A stretch of 64,000 bases of DNA from Pomphorhynchus laevis (lineage: Eukaryota > Acanthocephala > Palaeacanthocephala > Echinorhynchida > Pomphorhynchidae): contig WNNJ02001491.1 of the NCBI GenBank assembly GCA_012934845.2, positions 1 through 64,000 on the forward strand, in the 5' to 3' direction. Of the stretch, positions 22,050-32,285 are shown one piece after another. The position numbers and the translations under genes were made by a program. The notes beneath the pieces are model-generated. The model was not told the DNA's origin. It did no database searches and worked only from the letters and a program-made list of their open reading frames with translations. Position 1 is the stretch's first letter. Every line of letters begins with the position of its first letter.

Positions 22050-24870
22050 AAAAAGTATTACAAGTTATTCGAATCTTTCGGCTTTCGTGATATTTCTTCT
22101 GTTGATCGAAAATGATCGTGAACAGGTTTTCCATATGTAGAGCGTGGCGCTCTTAAACAGGCAGATGCAGCACGAGCTAAGGCATATGAAATTTTCTCTT
22201 GTATATTTTTTTATTATTTGAGGATATGGGAGTTCGCGTTTTGAGCTTAATTTTGACGCCATTTGCTTCATTATCCTATTAGATTCCTGACTTGATCCTT
22301 CTGAAGACGAAAAAATTAACGGACTGAAATGCGCCTGTTCTAAACTTGAAATTTGCTCTCCATACTTCGATATTTTCCGTTTTTCATGGTATTCAAAGTC
22401 AGCCTTACACTCAGTTCGGGAGTTAGAGGGATCATGCACATTAAATATCGCGACATCCAAAAATGTCCGCTCAAACCGGCTTCCGAATAGTCCACTACAT
22501 ACAACATCCAGACGCGCTTATTTCGATACGCTTGTGCTATTGTTATTAAAACGATAATCAGATGGAACGGGTGCTAATACTGGTTCAACCTCCACGCCAC
22601 TGTATATCCCGCTTAAGAGGTGAGAAAATATATCCCTTACTTCATTATACCTGATAGATGGTGGCGCTCCGGTCTCGCACGAAAATGCATGACTGATAGT
22701 CATTTCTAAAGAACAAATGCATTTTTTATTTTCTAATGATCCCAAAGACCATCCATAGCGACCTGCTAATGCATCGCTAAACTCATTGTTTGTAAGCCGA
22801 AACCCCTCGTGACGTAGAGGTAGGGAAGATAGCCACGATGAAGCTCCCTTGTAACTAGCATGTGCCAATATCTTAAAGTAATCCGCTGGTAGAGATTTTA
22901 GTATTAATTCTTTCCTCGATTTGGCTACGTTTAATCTCATGTACGAAATGTTTCTAGCTGTTTGAGTTTGAACATCCCTCAGGTTTTATCCCGCATATCC
23001 GTCTCGATAGGTTTCGTACGTTTTACGAGAACAATGTACTTCAAGTCAGCGATGTATTCCGGATCAACTAACCCAATACCCCTAACTTGAACGGTAGAGT
23101 TAATAATTCTTTATGTGCTTGTTCAATTTTCGCTTGTGTGATTGACTCAATAAAACCGCTATACAATAGGTTTTCAGACATCTAGTGACATCCGTGCACA
23201 TTAGTACTGTTCTGTAAGTATATATCCATTTCCATTGCACAGAGTGTATTTAGCCGGAATAAGCAGTCTGTTGATCAATTTGACTAACTTCAACTAATCT
23301 TTCAAGTGTGGATGCCCAGGATGTTACCCTGTTTTTTATAATATCCAAGACATCAGCTTCTGCTCCAATGAGAGTTCTGAGTACTTCGATAGCACGCTCA
23401 CTTATTTTACAGTCAGTGAAGTTGCTAGTGTCGAATTCATGTTCCTTGTGTATTAGCATCTGTCTCTTTAGTGGATTAACGTAATATCAAAATTTTGGGC
23501 CTATTGCTTTTAGTACCTTCCAGGCTCTAGATAAATCATCGCTAGGACCGATAAAGTTTGCATCGTCTGCTTACCATCGTTGAATCACTGATGGTAAATG
23601 TTTTTGAATATGTAGGATAAGTGGTAGAGTCGAAACGGCAAATGCAGCCCTGACCAAAGGGTCACCTTGAGTAAAACCCTCTTTTGAAAATATCGGATCA
23701 CTACCAGTAAATATTGTTGATGATTTTACGTATAAGTTCACTAGTATTGTTTCTAGAGAAGGACAAATGAATTTTATGTTTTCTAATGTTAGACGTCGAT
23801 TTACGGAATTAAAAGCGTTTGTTGCATCCACGGCCAGTAAGCTAAAGTCACACCGAGATTGAAAGGAATCTGATAAGGAATGAACAGCGAATTCTATTCC
23901 GCTTCTCTGTGATGCGCACAATTGCACCGTTCCCATTACATCCTGAATATAGTCTCTAATTTTTCTTAAAACGACTTTGCTAATTATCCGTCGTTCCACT
24001 TGTCCCATGCCAATTGGTCGTATACCTGCAGTCTTTTTTAAAGCTATAAGTCTACTCGCTACAAACGCACACAAACTGTTAGGATGAATATGCTCTGAAG
24101 CTAATCGTATTGCAAATTCCGCAAGTGATGTTGTCAACTTCTTAGATTGGATACCGAATCCAGTAAACATTCGCTTCCACATTATTGCATTTAAGCCTGA
24201 AGGTCCAGCGCCTCTTTGTGTTCTCCTTGCTGCTGCTATTATTTCGTCTGCGTCTATAAAATAAAATATGACTGGATGATGACTGGTTACTCCCTCAACA
24301 AAATCCGAAAGAATAGCACTCTGATATATTTCAGCAGGGGTAAGTGTGTAATTCTGCTAGCTCCTTTATTACGTGTTCAAATTCGTCTTCTTATCGTTGC
24401 TTTCCGCCTTGTAACTTTTCATACCCCTTCATTTATTAACCTTCCTTTTCTTGATAATTCTCGTCCTGTTTACTGTTCATTGCGTTCCTGTAATTCCCTT
24501 CTTTTACATGTTCCAAACTACTCTACCTCCTTTGGACTCCGCTCCTTCCTGGTGGCTGCTCCTCTATCGTGAAACCATCTGCCTATTCATATACGCCAAC
24601 CAACTTCTCTGCCGTGTTTCAAACGAAAAATCCGATTCCATTTAAACAATTTATCTGCTTCACTTTTTCATTTTTGTTTGTGGACTTGTAAGCTTGCAGC
24701 TTGTACGCATTTGCCACATTAAATAAATTTGTATTATTACAGTATTTGTACCAACTTTCGAATCGGGAGAAAGAATGGGTGAATCGTCTTTAAATTCTAA
24801 AAGTCTGGTTGCTGAAGCTACACATCCATTCTCCATTATCCGAATGTAGTTTTTATGCCAATCAATCTTG
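22050..24870 (-). mobile_element. RLE-family non-LTR retrotransposon copy C, minus strand
   Basis: The longest copy of the family. In coding order on the minus strand: 24870-24739 (ASATRLLEFKDD), an inserted LINE X1 (24738-24357), 24350-24180 (EIIAAARRTQRGAGPSGLN), RT 24182-23571 (ACQRSG-like region, LLAVDATNAFNSVNRR motif A, GFTQGDPLVRAAFAV motif B), WxADDANF with Tyr changed to a stop at 23575, thumb 23459-23250, then 22940-22518 (KGASSWLSSLPLRHEGFRL, CICSLEMTISHAFSC finger, IRYNEVRDI) and 22460-22065 (MDVAIFNVHDPSN endonuclease region). Frames change several times. It lies tail to tail with copy E. Confidence 0.75.
24357..24738 (+). mobile_element. LINE X1 3' fragment nested in RLE copy C
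   Basis: VQIRLLIVAFRLVTFHTPSF, SLRSCNSLLLHVPNYSTSFG and SFLVAAPLS match the X1 copy at 12835-13769 almost exactly. The tail TGGACTTGTAAGCTTGCAG...CGCATTTGCCACATT is identical. It separates two blocks of RLE copy C that read on from one another on the minus strand. Confidence 0.85.
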
Positions 24871-24949
24871 TATAGAATCAATCAAAAATTGATTGATTCT
24901 ATACAATCAATCAATTAAAAATTGATCTATACAATCAAAAATTGTATAG
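24868..24949. repeat. Three back-to-back hairpins at the Penelope 5' edge
   Basis: 24868-24906 is a perfect hairpin (arm TTGTATAGAATCAATCAA, loop of 3). 24908-24925 has a small one (ATCAAT/ATTGAT). 24927-24949 has CTATACAAT / ATTGTATAG with loop CAAAA. The last arm is already part of the Penelope coding text. Similar clusters lie at 27964-28123, 40485-40564 and 54207-54245. Confidence 0.7.
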
Positions 24950-25485
24950 TTTGTGATGTAATAAATAATAATAATTGTATCGTAAGTAATACGACAAACA
25001 AATGTTTTTCATTAAGTATTAATAATAATTGTAACTGCAATACCGCAGGTGTAGTGTATCTAATACAATGCACATGTGGATTGCAATATATAGGAAAAAC
25101 ATATCAAATGTTAAAAACTAGGTTTAGGCAACACATATATAATATACAGCATAATAGTCAAACTATATTTCATAAACATATGAGATTAATAGGACATGAT
25201 ATTAAAAACTGTAAATTATTTATTTTAGAACATATTATCGAAGAAAACATTTCAATATTAAATCAAAAGCTATTAGAAAAAGAAGATTTTTGGATTAAAA
25301 CGCTTAATTCCATGTACCCATTAGGATTAAATGACGTGGTACAAGGAATTGGCAGAAGTAGTATAATACATAATAAACAACTATATTATAATAATCCGGT
25401 TAAACGCAAACCAAGAAGTCATGGTGATAAAAGGAATAGGAAAAATAGAGTTAAAAATATTAAAAAAGTATATATGAACAATTAG
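24922..25485 (+). CDS. GIY-YIG endonuclease domain of a Penelope-like element
   Basis: A 187-residue frame with no ATG at its start (it opens on TTG and runs into a hairpin cluster), so the 5' end is probably truncated. The N-terminal part has a cysteine cluster (CIVCDV, NKCFSL, CNCNTAG) as in zinc-binding linkers of Naiad-type elements. The nuclease core follows: VVYLIQC (GIY position), LQYIGKT (YIG position), KTRFRQH with its Arg, and LLEKEDFWIKTLNSMYP with the metal-binding Glu. It would nick target DNA to prime reverse transcription. A basic tail (KRKPRSHGDKRNRKNRVK) ends it. The RT frame of the same element is open in another frame from close to this stop. Confidence 0.8.
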   Translation: MIYTIKNCIVCDVINNNNCIVSNTTNKCFSLSINNNCNCNTAGVVYLIQCTCGLQYIGKTYQMLKTRFRQHIYNIQHNSQTIFHKHMRLIGHDIKNCKLFILEHIIEENISILNQKLLEKEDFWIKTLNSMYPLGLNDVVQGIGRSSIIHNKQLYYNNPVKRKPRSHGDKRNRKNRVKNIKKVYMNN

Positions 25486-25895
25486 AAATATTAAAACAAC
25501 TTTTAAGAGATAATAAGCTAAAAGATCTTTATGTAAATATAAGAAGTTTTTCTAAAGATATCATATGTTCAATAAATCAAAAATTAATTAACGACTATGA
25601 TAGGCTAAGTTGTATAATAGACAGTTATTGTAATACAAAATACTATAATCGTACAATAAATGTTAATAATAACAATAGAAAATATACATTAACCATAAAC
25701 TTCATTAATAAATGTATAGATAACATAAATATAGCCGGACTTTTAAATAATTCTAAAAGTAAAGAAATAATAGGGTCAGATTTAAGTAAATATATTCCTA
25801 AAATAAGGTATAAACTCCTACCACCATTAGGACGAAAAATTTGTAATTATAATAAAGAATTAAAATCAATATGTAACGATAATATTAGAAACATA

Positions 25896-27572
25896 ATGGA
25901 AACAGAATGCAATTGTAAAAGTCTTAGTTTTGATAAAATAAATGAACATATATGTACCCATAATCTAGAATTAATTGAAAATTGTGAATTAAGAAAGCTG
26001 CTATCAAAAGGGTATAAATATAGATTAAATAACAACAACGACAAAAATAAAATTTACAGTTCGTTATATAATAACTTAAATGATTACTTTAGTAAGCTGA
26101 TTAATAGTGAAAGCTCGAAGATATTTAAGATAAAAATTTGGAAATATTATATATTTGATAAAATTAAAAATAAAATGAAAATAACAAACAATTATAAAAG
26201 GAAAGATAAAATTAATAAAGATATGTATAAAGAACTTACTAAATTGAAGGATAACTATATAATAACAACTATTGATAAAGCTAGTAATAACTTTGTCTTC
26301 ATATGCAAAAAGCTTTATTATGATATACTAATGAAAGAGGTTAATTCTAATTATTTAAATGTAAATCCAGCATATGAACGTAGTGAGTTGAGTTTAGAAA
26401 CAATTATTACAAGTCACTGTTCTATAATGGATAAAAAGGGTATAAAGGTTGAATTAGATAATAAAACTATACCTATATTATATTGGAATCCAAAATTACA
26501 TAAAAATTCAATAAAACCTAGGTTCGTATGTAGTGCGTTTAAATGTACATCAAAACCACTTTCTGTTTATATGAATAAAATACTTAAAGTAATTAAAGCA
26601 CATTTTAAAAAATATTGCAAGGTAATCGAAATTAATACTGGTATAAAACACTATTTCAGTATTAATTCTACAAAAGAATTTTTAGAACAGGCAAAAGGAA
26701 TAAATTTTCAAAATATAAATACATACGATTTTAGTACGCTTTATACAAATCTAGATTTAGTAGATATTAAAGAAGCGTTAGTAAAATTAATTAACCTTAT
26801 ATTCGGAAAAAGATATACATATATATGTTATAATAATTATAACGCCTATCTAACAAAAATTAAACCATCAAATAAATATAAATATATGGATAAAATTGAA
26901 TTAATAGAATCCTTAAATATTTTGATAAATCAAAATTATTCAAAAGTAGGGACATCTATATTTAGACAAGTAAAAGGTGTTCCAATGGGTGGTAATAGTA
27001 GCCCAATTATAGCTGACTTGTTTTTAAGCTTTATAGAATATGAATTTGTTCATAACTGTGTAAAAACTAAATCTAAACAATATAAATATATGAAATATAT
27101 GTTTCGATACATTGATGATATATGTGTATTTAATTCTAATAATTTTTATTCAATTAGTGAGCACATTTATCCAGAAAGCCTTATTCTTAACAAAACCAAT
27201 ATTAATGATAAAGAAGGTGTATATCTAGATATGAACATTAAATTAACATTAACTAAAACTACTATTAATTTATATCGTAAAGATGACATATTTAAATTTA
27301 CAAGAAACATATTTTTGCATGAGCATTCATGCATACCATATAATATAAAATATAATACATTAAATAATGAAATTTTAAGAATTGCAACAATATGTAATGA
27401 TATTGACTTTCTTCAAAATCATTTAAATAATTTAATAGATACATATTTTAAACTAGGTTACTATAAAAATAACATCAAGCAGAAAATAGTAAAATATATA
27501 AATCAACACAATAATATAAAGAATGAATTTAAACTCTTAAGTGGCAAATTTTTATGGATGGATAATAAATAA
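25896..27572 (+). CDS. Penelope-like reverse transcriptase
   Basis: An intact 558-residue frame from ATG. The catalytic motifs are present: LKDNYIITTIDKASNNFVF near residue 115, YWNPKLHKNSIKPRFV (fingers), NTYDFSTLYTNLDLVD (motif A Asp), [19 protein letters not shown] (motif B) and [12 protein letters not shown] (motif C, the YxDD box), followed by YLDMNIKLT and [11 protein letters not shown]. This is the Penelope RT, related to telomerase RT. The same frame is open upstream of this ATG to about 25475, so the true product may start further 5'. All key residues are seen, so the RT may be functional, though the element's 5' end is not. Confidence 0.9.
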   Translation: METECNCKSLSFDKINEHICTHNLELIENCELRKLLSKGYKYRLNNNNDKNKIYSSLYNNLNDYFSKLINSESSKIFKIKIWKYYIFDKIKNKMKITNNYKRKDKINKDMYKELTKLKDNYIITTIDKASNNFVFICKKLYYDILMKEVNSNYLNVNPAYERSELSLETIITSHCSIMDKKGIKVELDNKTIPILYWNPKLHKNSIKPRFVCSAFKCTSKPLSVYMNKILKVIKAHFKKYCKVIEINTGIKHYFSINSTKEFLEQAKGINFQNINTYDFSTLYTNLDLVDIKEALVKLINLIFGKRYTYICYNNYNAYLTKIKPSNKYKYMDKIELIESLNILINQNYSKVGTSIFRQVKGVPMGGNSSPIIADLFLSFIEYEFVHNCVKTKSKQYKYMKYMFRYIDDICVFNSNNFYSISEHIYPESLILNKTNINDKEGVYLDMNIKLTLTKTTINLYRKDDIFKFTRNIFLHEHSCIPYNIKYNTLNNEILRIATICNDIDFLQNHLNNLIDTYFKLGYYKNNIKQKIVKYINQHNNIKNEFKLLSGKFLWMDNK

Positions 27573-27646
27573 TATACTTTGCATTAGAATAAGATACTAG
27601 ATAGTTATTTCAGAGGAAATACATCATTAGCATGTATTTGGCCCCG

Positions 27647-27716
27647 CTGCTATGTTGGGTAGAGGAGTTAGGGGCCGAAACCTGATAGCATAGCAGTTCC
27701 TCCTGATGACCTCTAA
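27647..27716 (+). ncRNA. Penelope terminal structure with permuted hammerhead-like motifs
   Basis: CTGCTATG (27647-27654) pairs with CATAGCAG (27689-27696). Inside and beyond lie TTAGGGG-CC-GAAA (27668-27680) and CTGATGA-CCTCTAA (27703-27716); TTAGGGG pairs with CCTCTAA over 7 bp with one G.U. The two conserved hammerhead strings GAAA and CUGAUGA are thus brought together with the usual stem II left open. Penelope terminal repeats are known to carry hammerheads; whether this one folds properly is not shown. Confidence 0.4.
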
Positions 27717-27963
27717 TTCTTATTCTGATACAACGTCTGTTATTTATTAGTCAATTCATAAAAATGACGTTTATTTTAAATTTTATTTTTTATTTTTATT
27801 TTTTAACTTGATTTAAATTATAGAAAATCTAAAAACAATTATTAATTTTATTATTTAATTATTAAATTTTGATTTAGCATTATTATGTTTTGTTTATTTT
27901 ATAATTATATTAAATACGTAGACTCAGTTAGCTGATTTAATTTTTTGTTTTCTCATTGCAATG

Positions 27964-28123
27964 TGATGTTGTATGCAACATCAATGCTTCTTCATATACA
28001 CTTATAAAGTCTTCCGCTTTCCAACTCTTTAAACGACGCTCAATAATCTTTCAAGTGCAAGAGATCTTGCACTTGAAAGATCTAGATAAGGTATGTAATT
28101 GGGGCGCCAATTACATACCTTAT
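27964..28123. repeat. Hairpin cluster between the Penelope and RLE fragments
   Basis: TGATGTTG-TATG-CAACATCA (27964-27983); a 16-bp perfect hairpin with arm ATCTTTCAAGTGCAAG and 4-base loop (28046-28081); a 17-bp perfect hairpin with arm ATAAGGTATGTAATTGG and loop GGCG (28086-28123). No mismatches in any arm. Confidence 0.8.
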
Positions 28124-28615
28124 AATATTTGTAATCAATAGAAATACTCGGTGTTGTTATATTACTTAGTGCCCATGCCCGTGCTGTTGCATCGTTGTTT
28201 CGAACTGTAGATAAGGAATCTATTGAATCAACGCATGAAATACAACTCCAGCTGATTTTGTTCGTAATCAATTGACTAGTATCTTTACGAACTTGGTCGT
28301 TGAATATGCTAGTCGGATCTGTTTGTGTAGAATTTCGACATTGGATGGAGTTTACTTTGATAGACTTTGAATTGGGAGATATATTATTAATTCGATTACG
28401 ACAGCCTGGTGCTCTGCAATTCACACAAGGGCTTGATTTTTTCGCACATCGACACCCACGACAAATGGCCGCTGCGCCATTGCAATTACAACATCGTATT
28501 TCATCTGTTGGTTTTTCGTGAACCATTCTGCGTACTCCGGGATGTGCCCTGGACTACGATTTCGAAATTGTATGTGTGTTAAATTTGTGTGTTTAATCAC
28601 TTGAGTTCGATCCAA
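28124..28615 (-). mobile_element. RLE-family N-terminal fragment with CXC-type cysteine cluster
   Basis: On the minus strand, a cysteine-rich stretch reads CCNCNGAAAICRGCRCAKK, then CVNCRAPGCRN, resembling the CXC zinc-binding cluster that sits ahead of RT in a widespread invertebrate retroelement family. Downstream is SLSTVRNNDATARAW, then KVCNWRPNYIPY, which parallels the conserved WRxN segment between the cluster and RT. The open frame (28526-28029) passes straight into the hairpin cluster, where recognisable coding text ends. Truncated at both ends. Confidence 0.55.
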
Positions 28616-28884
28616 ATGTGTTCTTAGACGATTGTATGTTTACTAGATTGTAAGAATTTTAATAACCAAGACAATTTTAACGTTTAACAATTTTCTCTTT
28701 TCGAAATAAAGTGAAATAACTGAGCTTATGATTGGATTTTTGAATTCTTTACTTTTGGATTCATTCTTGTGTGTTTTACGAAAATAACATTTCTTAAAAA
28801 TTATTACAAGTTATAGCTTTAATTATTGCTGGCCGGAAAAGTGCGAAATACGCAGAGAGAATCCACGTTGTAGAGGCAGAAAAA

Positions 28885-30035
28885 ATAGGATTTATTTTGA
28901 CGTGGCAAATGCGTGCCAGCGCACGCTTACATGACCACAACAAAACAAAACTGTGAATCAGGTGTCGAGAAGGTGTGAACGGAGGAGGTGTTTGAATGTG
29001 ATAAAGGAGGGGGCGCGGCGGACGTCGAGAGGGAGTTAATTCCAGGCAAGTGAGGCGGCGACGAGGAAGGATCGGAGACCGTAGTTGTTGGAGTTATTAA
29101 GAACGTGGAGTAAGAGGGTACGACAGGAACGAAGCGAAAGCGAGGTGGGGCGAGTATCGTCTAAGAAAGGAAGGTTGATGAACGATGGGGAGCCGACATC
29201 GATGAGACGAGAAGTAACGAGAAGAAGGCGGAGTTTGATGCGGACGTGGATGGTGGGCTAGGAGAGTTGGGCAAAATATGTGGATGTGTGGTCGAAGCGA
29301 CGGAGACGAAAGAGCACTCGAACGGCGGCGTTGATTATTCGTTGTAGGGGTAGGATGATGGATTTTGTAGAATTGGCGAAAATGCTAAGGCAGTAATCGA
29401 TTTTAGGGAAAAGAAGCGATGAAAGAAGAGACATACAAGAACGGAAGTCGATAAGGGGCGGATACGGCGGATGTCACGAAGAATTAAGTTAGACGAGCGG
29501 ACCTTGTCACGGACGAAGGGTCTAAAGGAAAGGTGATCATCGAAATGGAAGCCTAAGAAAGTGAGATTGTGGACTATGGGGATGATCGATGAGGCAAAAT
29601 ATACAGTGGGAGGAGATATGTTTGGTTTCCCGGGGAGGATCCACATTATTTTGGACTTTTCGGGGTTTAGAACGAGATGGAGATTGGAGAGACGTTTGTA
29701 GATAGAAAAAAGACAGTTGGAGGCAGAAATTCCGATATCGTGTATGCGATGTGCGGGTGCATGAGCATAGATTAGAATGTCATCGGCGTATTGCATGACG
29801 TTAAAGGAGTAAGGTTTGATAAACGTATAGATATCGCCAAGCAGAAGAGAGAAAAGCAAGGGTCCTAGGACTGAACCTTGTAGGACCTAGCAGAAAATAG
29901 GGATGATATAAGAGGATGATGAACTAGAACAGACGCGAAAGGAACGGTCGCATAAATATGAGGCGAACCATGCTACAGAGGAGGAAGAAACCCTTAATCA
30001 TAACGAAGGCGAGAAAGGAGGACGGAGATGGAAAA
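28885..30035 (-). mobile_element. LINE X2, 5'-truncated, minus strand
   Basis: 29885-29335 reads VLQGSVLGPLLFSLLLGDIY (motif B), FNVMQYADDILIYAHAP (motif C) and NPEKSKIMWILPGKPN. The rest, to about 28970, follows in another frame (FGLRS-like, LAWNQLPLDV). The X2 tail is at 28945-28905 (CGTGGCAAATGCGTGCCAG on the + strand). Close sister of the nested copy at 18295-19150. Frame changes make it inactive. Confidence 0.85.
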
Positions 30036-30431
30036 GATTTTGTAGAAGATCTTTATTGCAAATTTTTTTTCACATTTTTCTAATCTCTTTCTTTATGTTT
30101 TATTAAATAAATTGATTTCTCGTTAAAAAAGTTTGCAGTTCCTGATGATGACCTCTAATCCTTATTCTAATACGTCGTCTGTCATTTATTAGATCAAATA
30201 TGTCAGTTAGTTGACTTGATTTCACTAGCATTTATATATTTTGAAATGCAAATATCGTATTTTGACATTAATAGTTATTAGTCCAATTCAGTAAATTTGA
30301 AACAAATTATTTTAATCTTTTATAAAATTATTTAATGAAATTTCAAATATGAACTGTTGTGGCATATATTGTTCAAATAACATATGTTGTTCTTATGCCA
30401 TCTCGGATTGAGTATTCTCAGGATTCTTAAT
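30036..30431 (+). repeat. Spacer with a Penelope terminal fragment
   Basis: At 30136-30240 the text CCTGATGATGACCTCTAATC and GTCATTTATTAG repeats the Penelope terminus of 27697-27750 without any RT next to it. The rest is AT-rich. The phrase ATCTCGGATTGAGT near 30402 occurs again near 30568. Confidence 0.6.
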
Positions 30432-30686
30432 TTATTTAAATTGGGCTACCCGATTTGACTTAAATAGATTAAAGAATGTCCTGAAGAGAGCAAAATGGGA
30501 TGGTAAACCAACCCAACATCTGTCATTAATATAATTAGTTAGAGTGTGCTTTTGCTGTTCTTGAGATATCTCGGATTGAGTCTTCGGTATTTGGTAAATC
30601 CTGAATATATTAGTAGCAGGTTGTTGAGCCTGCGTTTTCCACCTTGGATGTGATCGCACCTCATAACAATATGAAAAATCACGCAA
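30432..30686 (-). CDS. Unrecognised open frame, possible exon or remnant
   Basis: An 84-residue frame that opens on TTG (an in-frame stop lies a few codons upstream) and reads SYCYEVRSHPRWKTQ, TNIFRIYQIPKTQSE and CWVGLPSHFALFRTF. Codon choice is less AT-driven than in the flanks, and the text shows no likeness to the retroelements nearby. No domain is recognised and no splice signals were settled. It could be an exon, a processed fragment or chance. Confidence 0.25.
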   Translation of the reverse strand: MRDFSYCYEVRSHPRWKTQAQQPATNIFRIYQIPKTQSEISQEQQKHTLTNYINDRCWVGLPSHFALFRTFFNLFKSNRVAQFK

Positions 30687-30947
30687 ACTTTTATTTTGAC
30701 TTTGTTATTGCACTAGGTTGCATTTTTTAACGTAATATAACTATAAATTGTTTAATTATAATTTTACGATTCAAATTAAGGAAATATGGATTCTGAAGAA
30801 TCACTATTTCGTATAGACAAGAAATTGAACGTGCTCAATCTAATAACCATTGATTATTTTGTAATATTTATAATTAAATTTGTGTTTGTTAATTTATTCG
30901 TTTAAATACAAAGCGACCTTGTAATATAATTATTATTATTGTTACAA

Positions 30948-30977
30948 CAGCCCAGGAGCATAAGCTCAAATTGGCTG
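30948..30977 (-). ncRNA. LINE Z 3' UTR double hairpin
   Basis: Outer stem CAGCC (30948-30952) with GGCTG (30973-30977); inner stem GAGC (30956-30959) with GCTC (30964-30967), loop ATAA. The copy at 7928-7957 has CGGCT/AGCCG and AAGC/GCTT, so pairs are kept while bases change. Confidence 0.6.
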
Positions 30978-31038
30978 GATCACATAGCTCAAAACATAAA
31001 AAAAACAGAAAATAAAGAAATAAAAGGTGAAACTGTCA

Positions 31039-31842
31039 TTATCGTGATTTAATAATTGCCTTGAACTTCTGGACGAAACCACTGTCGATTGTCGATGCAT
31101 GAAGATTGTTCCACAGGTCAGTAATGCGATCACTTATCGTAACACAATTTGTTTTGGGACGGAGCCTGCGCTTTATCATAAGTCTGTGGCCTCGTAGTGG
31201 ATCCGGTGGACGAATTGTAAACATAAACTTCGAAACATGTCCAGGTATAGACAGTGACACATACACTAGGTCGGCGTCAGACAACGAACGTTCAACAGTG
31301 TGTACATTCAACAATGCCAGTCTCTGGGTATAGTTGACACCACGCACTGAGGACACAAGATGGGTTGCTTGTCGTAATATCCGTTCGTATATTTCCAATT
31401 CGCCACGGAGCTGTGGGTGTATTGCAGGGGACGCGTATAACATATGCGATTTTATAAGGGCAGAGTAGGCAATGCGTAAACTAACTGGATCGAGTTGGCC
31501 AAACGAGCATCTTAACATACCTCGCATACGTCGATATTTGAATGCGACATATTGGACGTGGACTCGTGTCTTTATATCTTCACCTACATCACGCCCAGAT
31601 CACTGAAACATGAAACCTTTTCGATGTTTACATCTTCTATCGCATATGTCCCTACGATTTTTATGGGACCTATGTGCATATGACTACACTTGTTAGGATT
31701 CAAAACCAGTCCCTTTGCACGACACCATTTGGTGATTGAGTCTACGTCGCGTTGCAACTCAATTACATCGTGCGTGCTTTGTATTGGACGCCAAATCTTT
31801 AAATCATCGGCATATAGAGCGCACTCACTGGATATGACATCA

Positions 31843-31850
<8 letters not shown>
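31039..31850 (-). pseudogene. LINE Z ORF2: second half of RT
   Basis: Begins right at the edge of (TA)n with DVISSECALYADDLKIWRP (motif C, intact YADD), KGLVLNPNKCSHMHIG and FSDLGV. 31527-31039 then gives RIAYSALIKSHMLYASPAIH, QATHLVSSVRGVNYTQRLALL, DPLRGHRLMIKRRL and LWNNLHAST, ending at a natural stop. One frame change lies between the two blocks. It is the direct continuation of the motif B segment at 36030. Confidence 0.8.
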
Positions 31851-32070
<220 letters not shown>

Positions 32071-32157
32071 CGAATAGTTGCTAGGTCACACGAGGTGACT
32101 TTCGCATTGAAAACCAGCTACAGAATCCTTCCTTCATGATATCCAATTCCATACACC

Positions 32158-32250
32158 CTGACTACTAACGGCGCCATTGCCACAACCGTTTTCGTTTCGC
32201 CCGCTTTTTGCCACATGTTGGTAGCCCCGGGCTCATCAGAAGGCTGACTA
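32158..32250 (-). ncRNA. Hammerhead ribozyme candidate, first satellite unit
   Basis: Minus strand: CTGATGA (32239-32233), then GCCCG (32232-32228), a 24-base loop, CGGGC (32203-32199) and GAAA (32198-32195). Stem II is a perfect 5 bp. Stem III can form from AC/GT next to the core and AACGG/CCGTT further out. A GTC stands at the expected cleavage site, followed by AGGGT, which can pair with GCCTT just before CTGATGA as stem I (with wobbles). All conserved core bases are present. Repeated in all seven units. Confidence 0.7.
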
Positions 32251-32285
32251 CCAACTCTTCGCCTTTTGAAATTTGACTTATCCGA

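Larger units (their letters stand above)
24920..27950 (+). mobile_element. Penelope-like element, nearly complete, GIY-YIG upstream of RT
   Basis: Order: GIY-YIG endonuclease frame (24922-25485), connecting region, RT frame (25896-27572), then a non-coding terminal region with a hairpin block at 27647-27716. Classical Penelope elements carry GIY-YIG after RT; the reverse order is characteristic of the Naiad/Chlamys branch. Base composition is very AT-rich and asparagine/lysine-rich. Fragments of the same family lie at 1-305, 30130-30240, 47380-48600, 48670-48810 and 63317-64000. It is the least damaged retroelement in the window. Confidence 0.8.

Noticed and set aside
25847-26044. Minus-strand frame opposite the Penelope RT
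   Set aside because: Shadow of the AT-rich RT gene with no features of its own.
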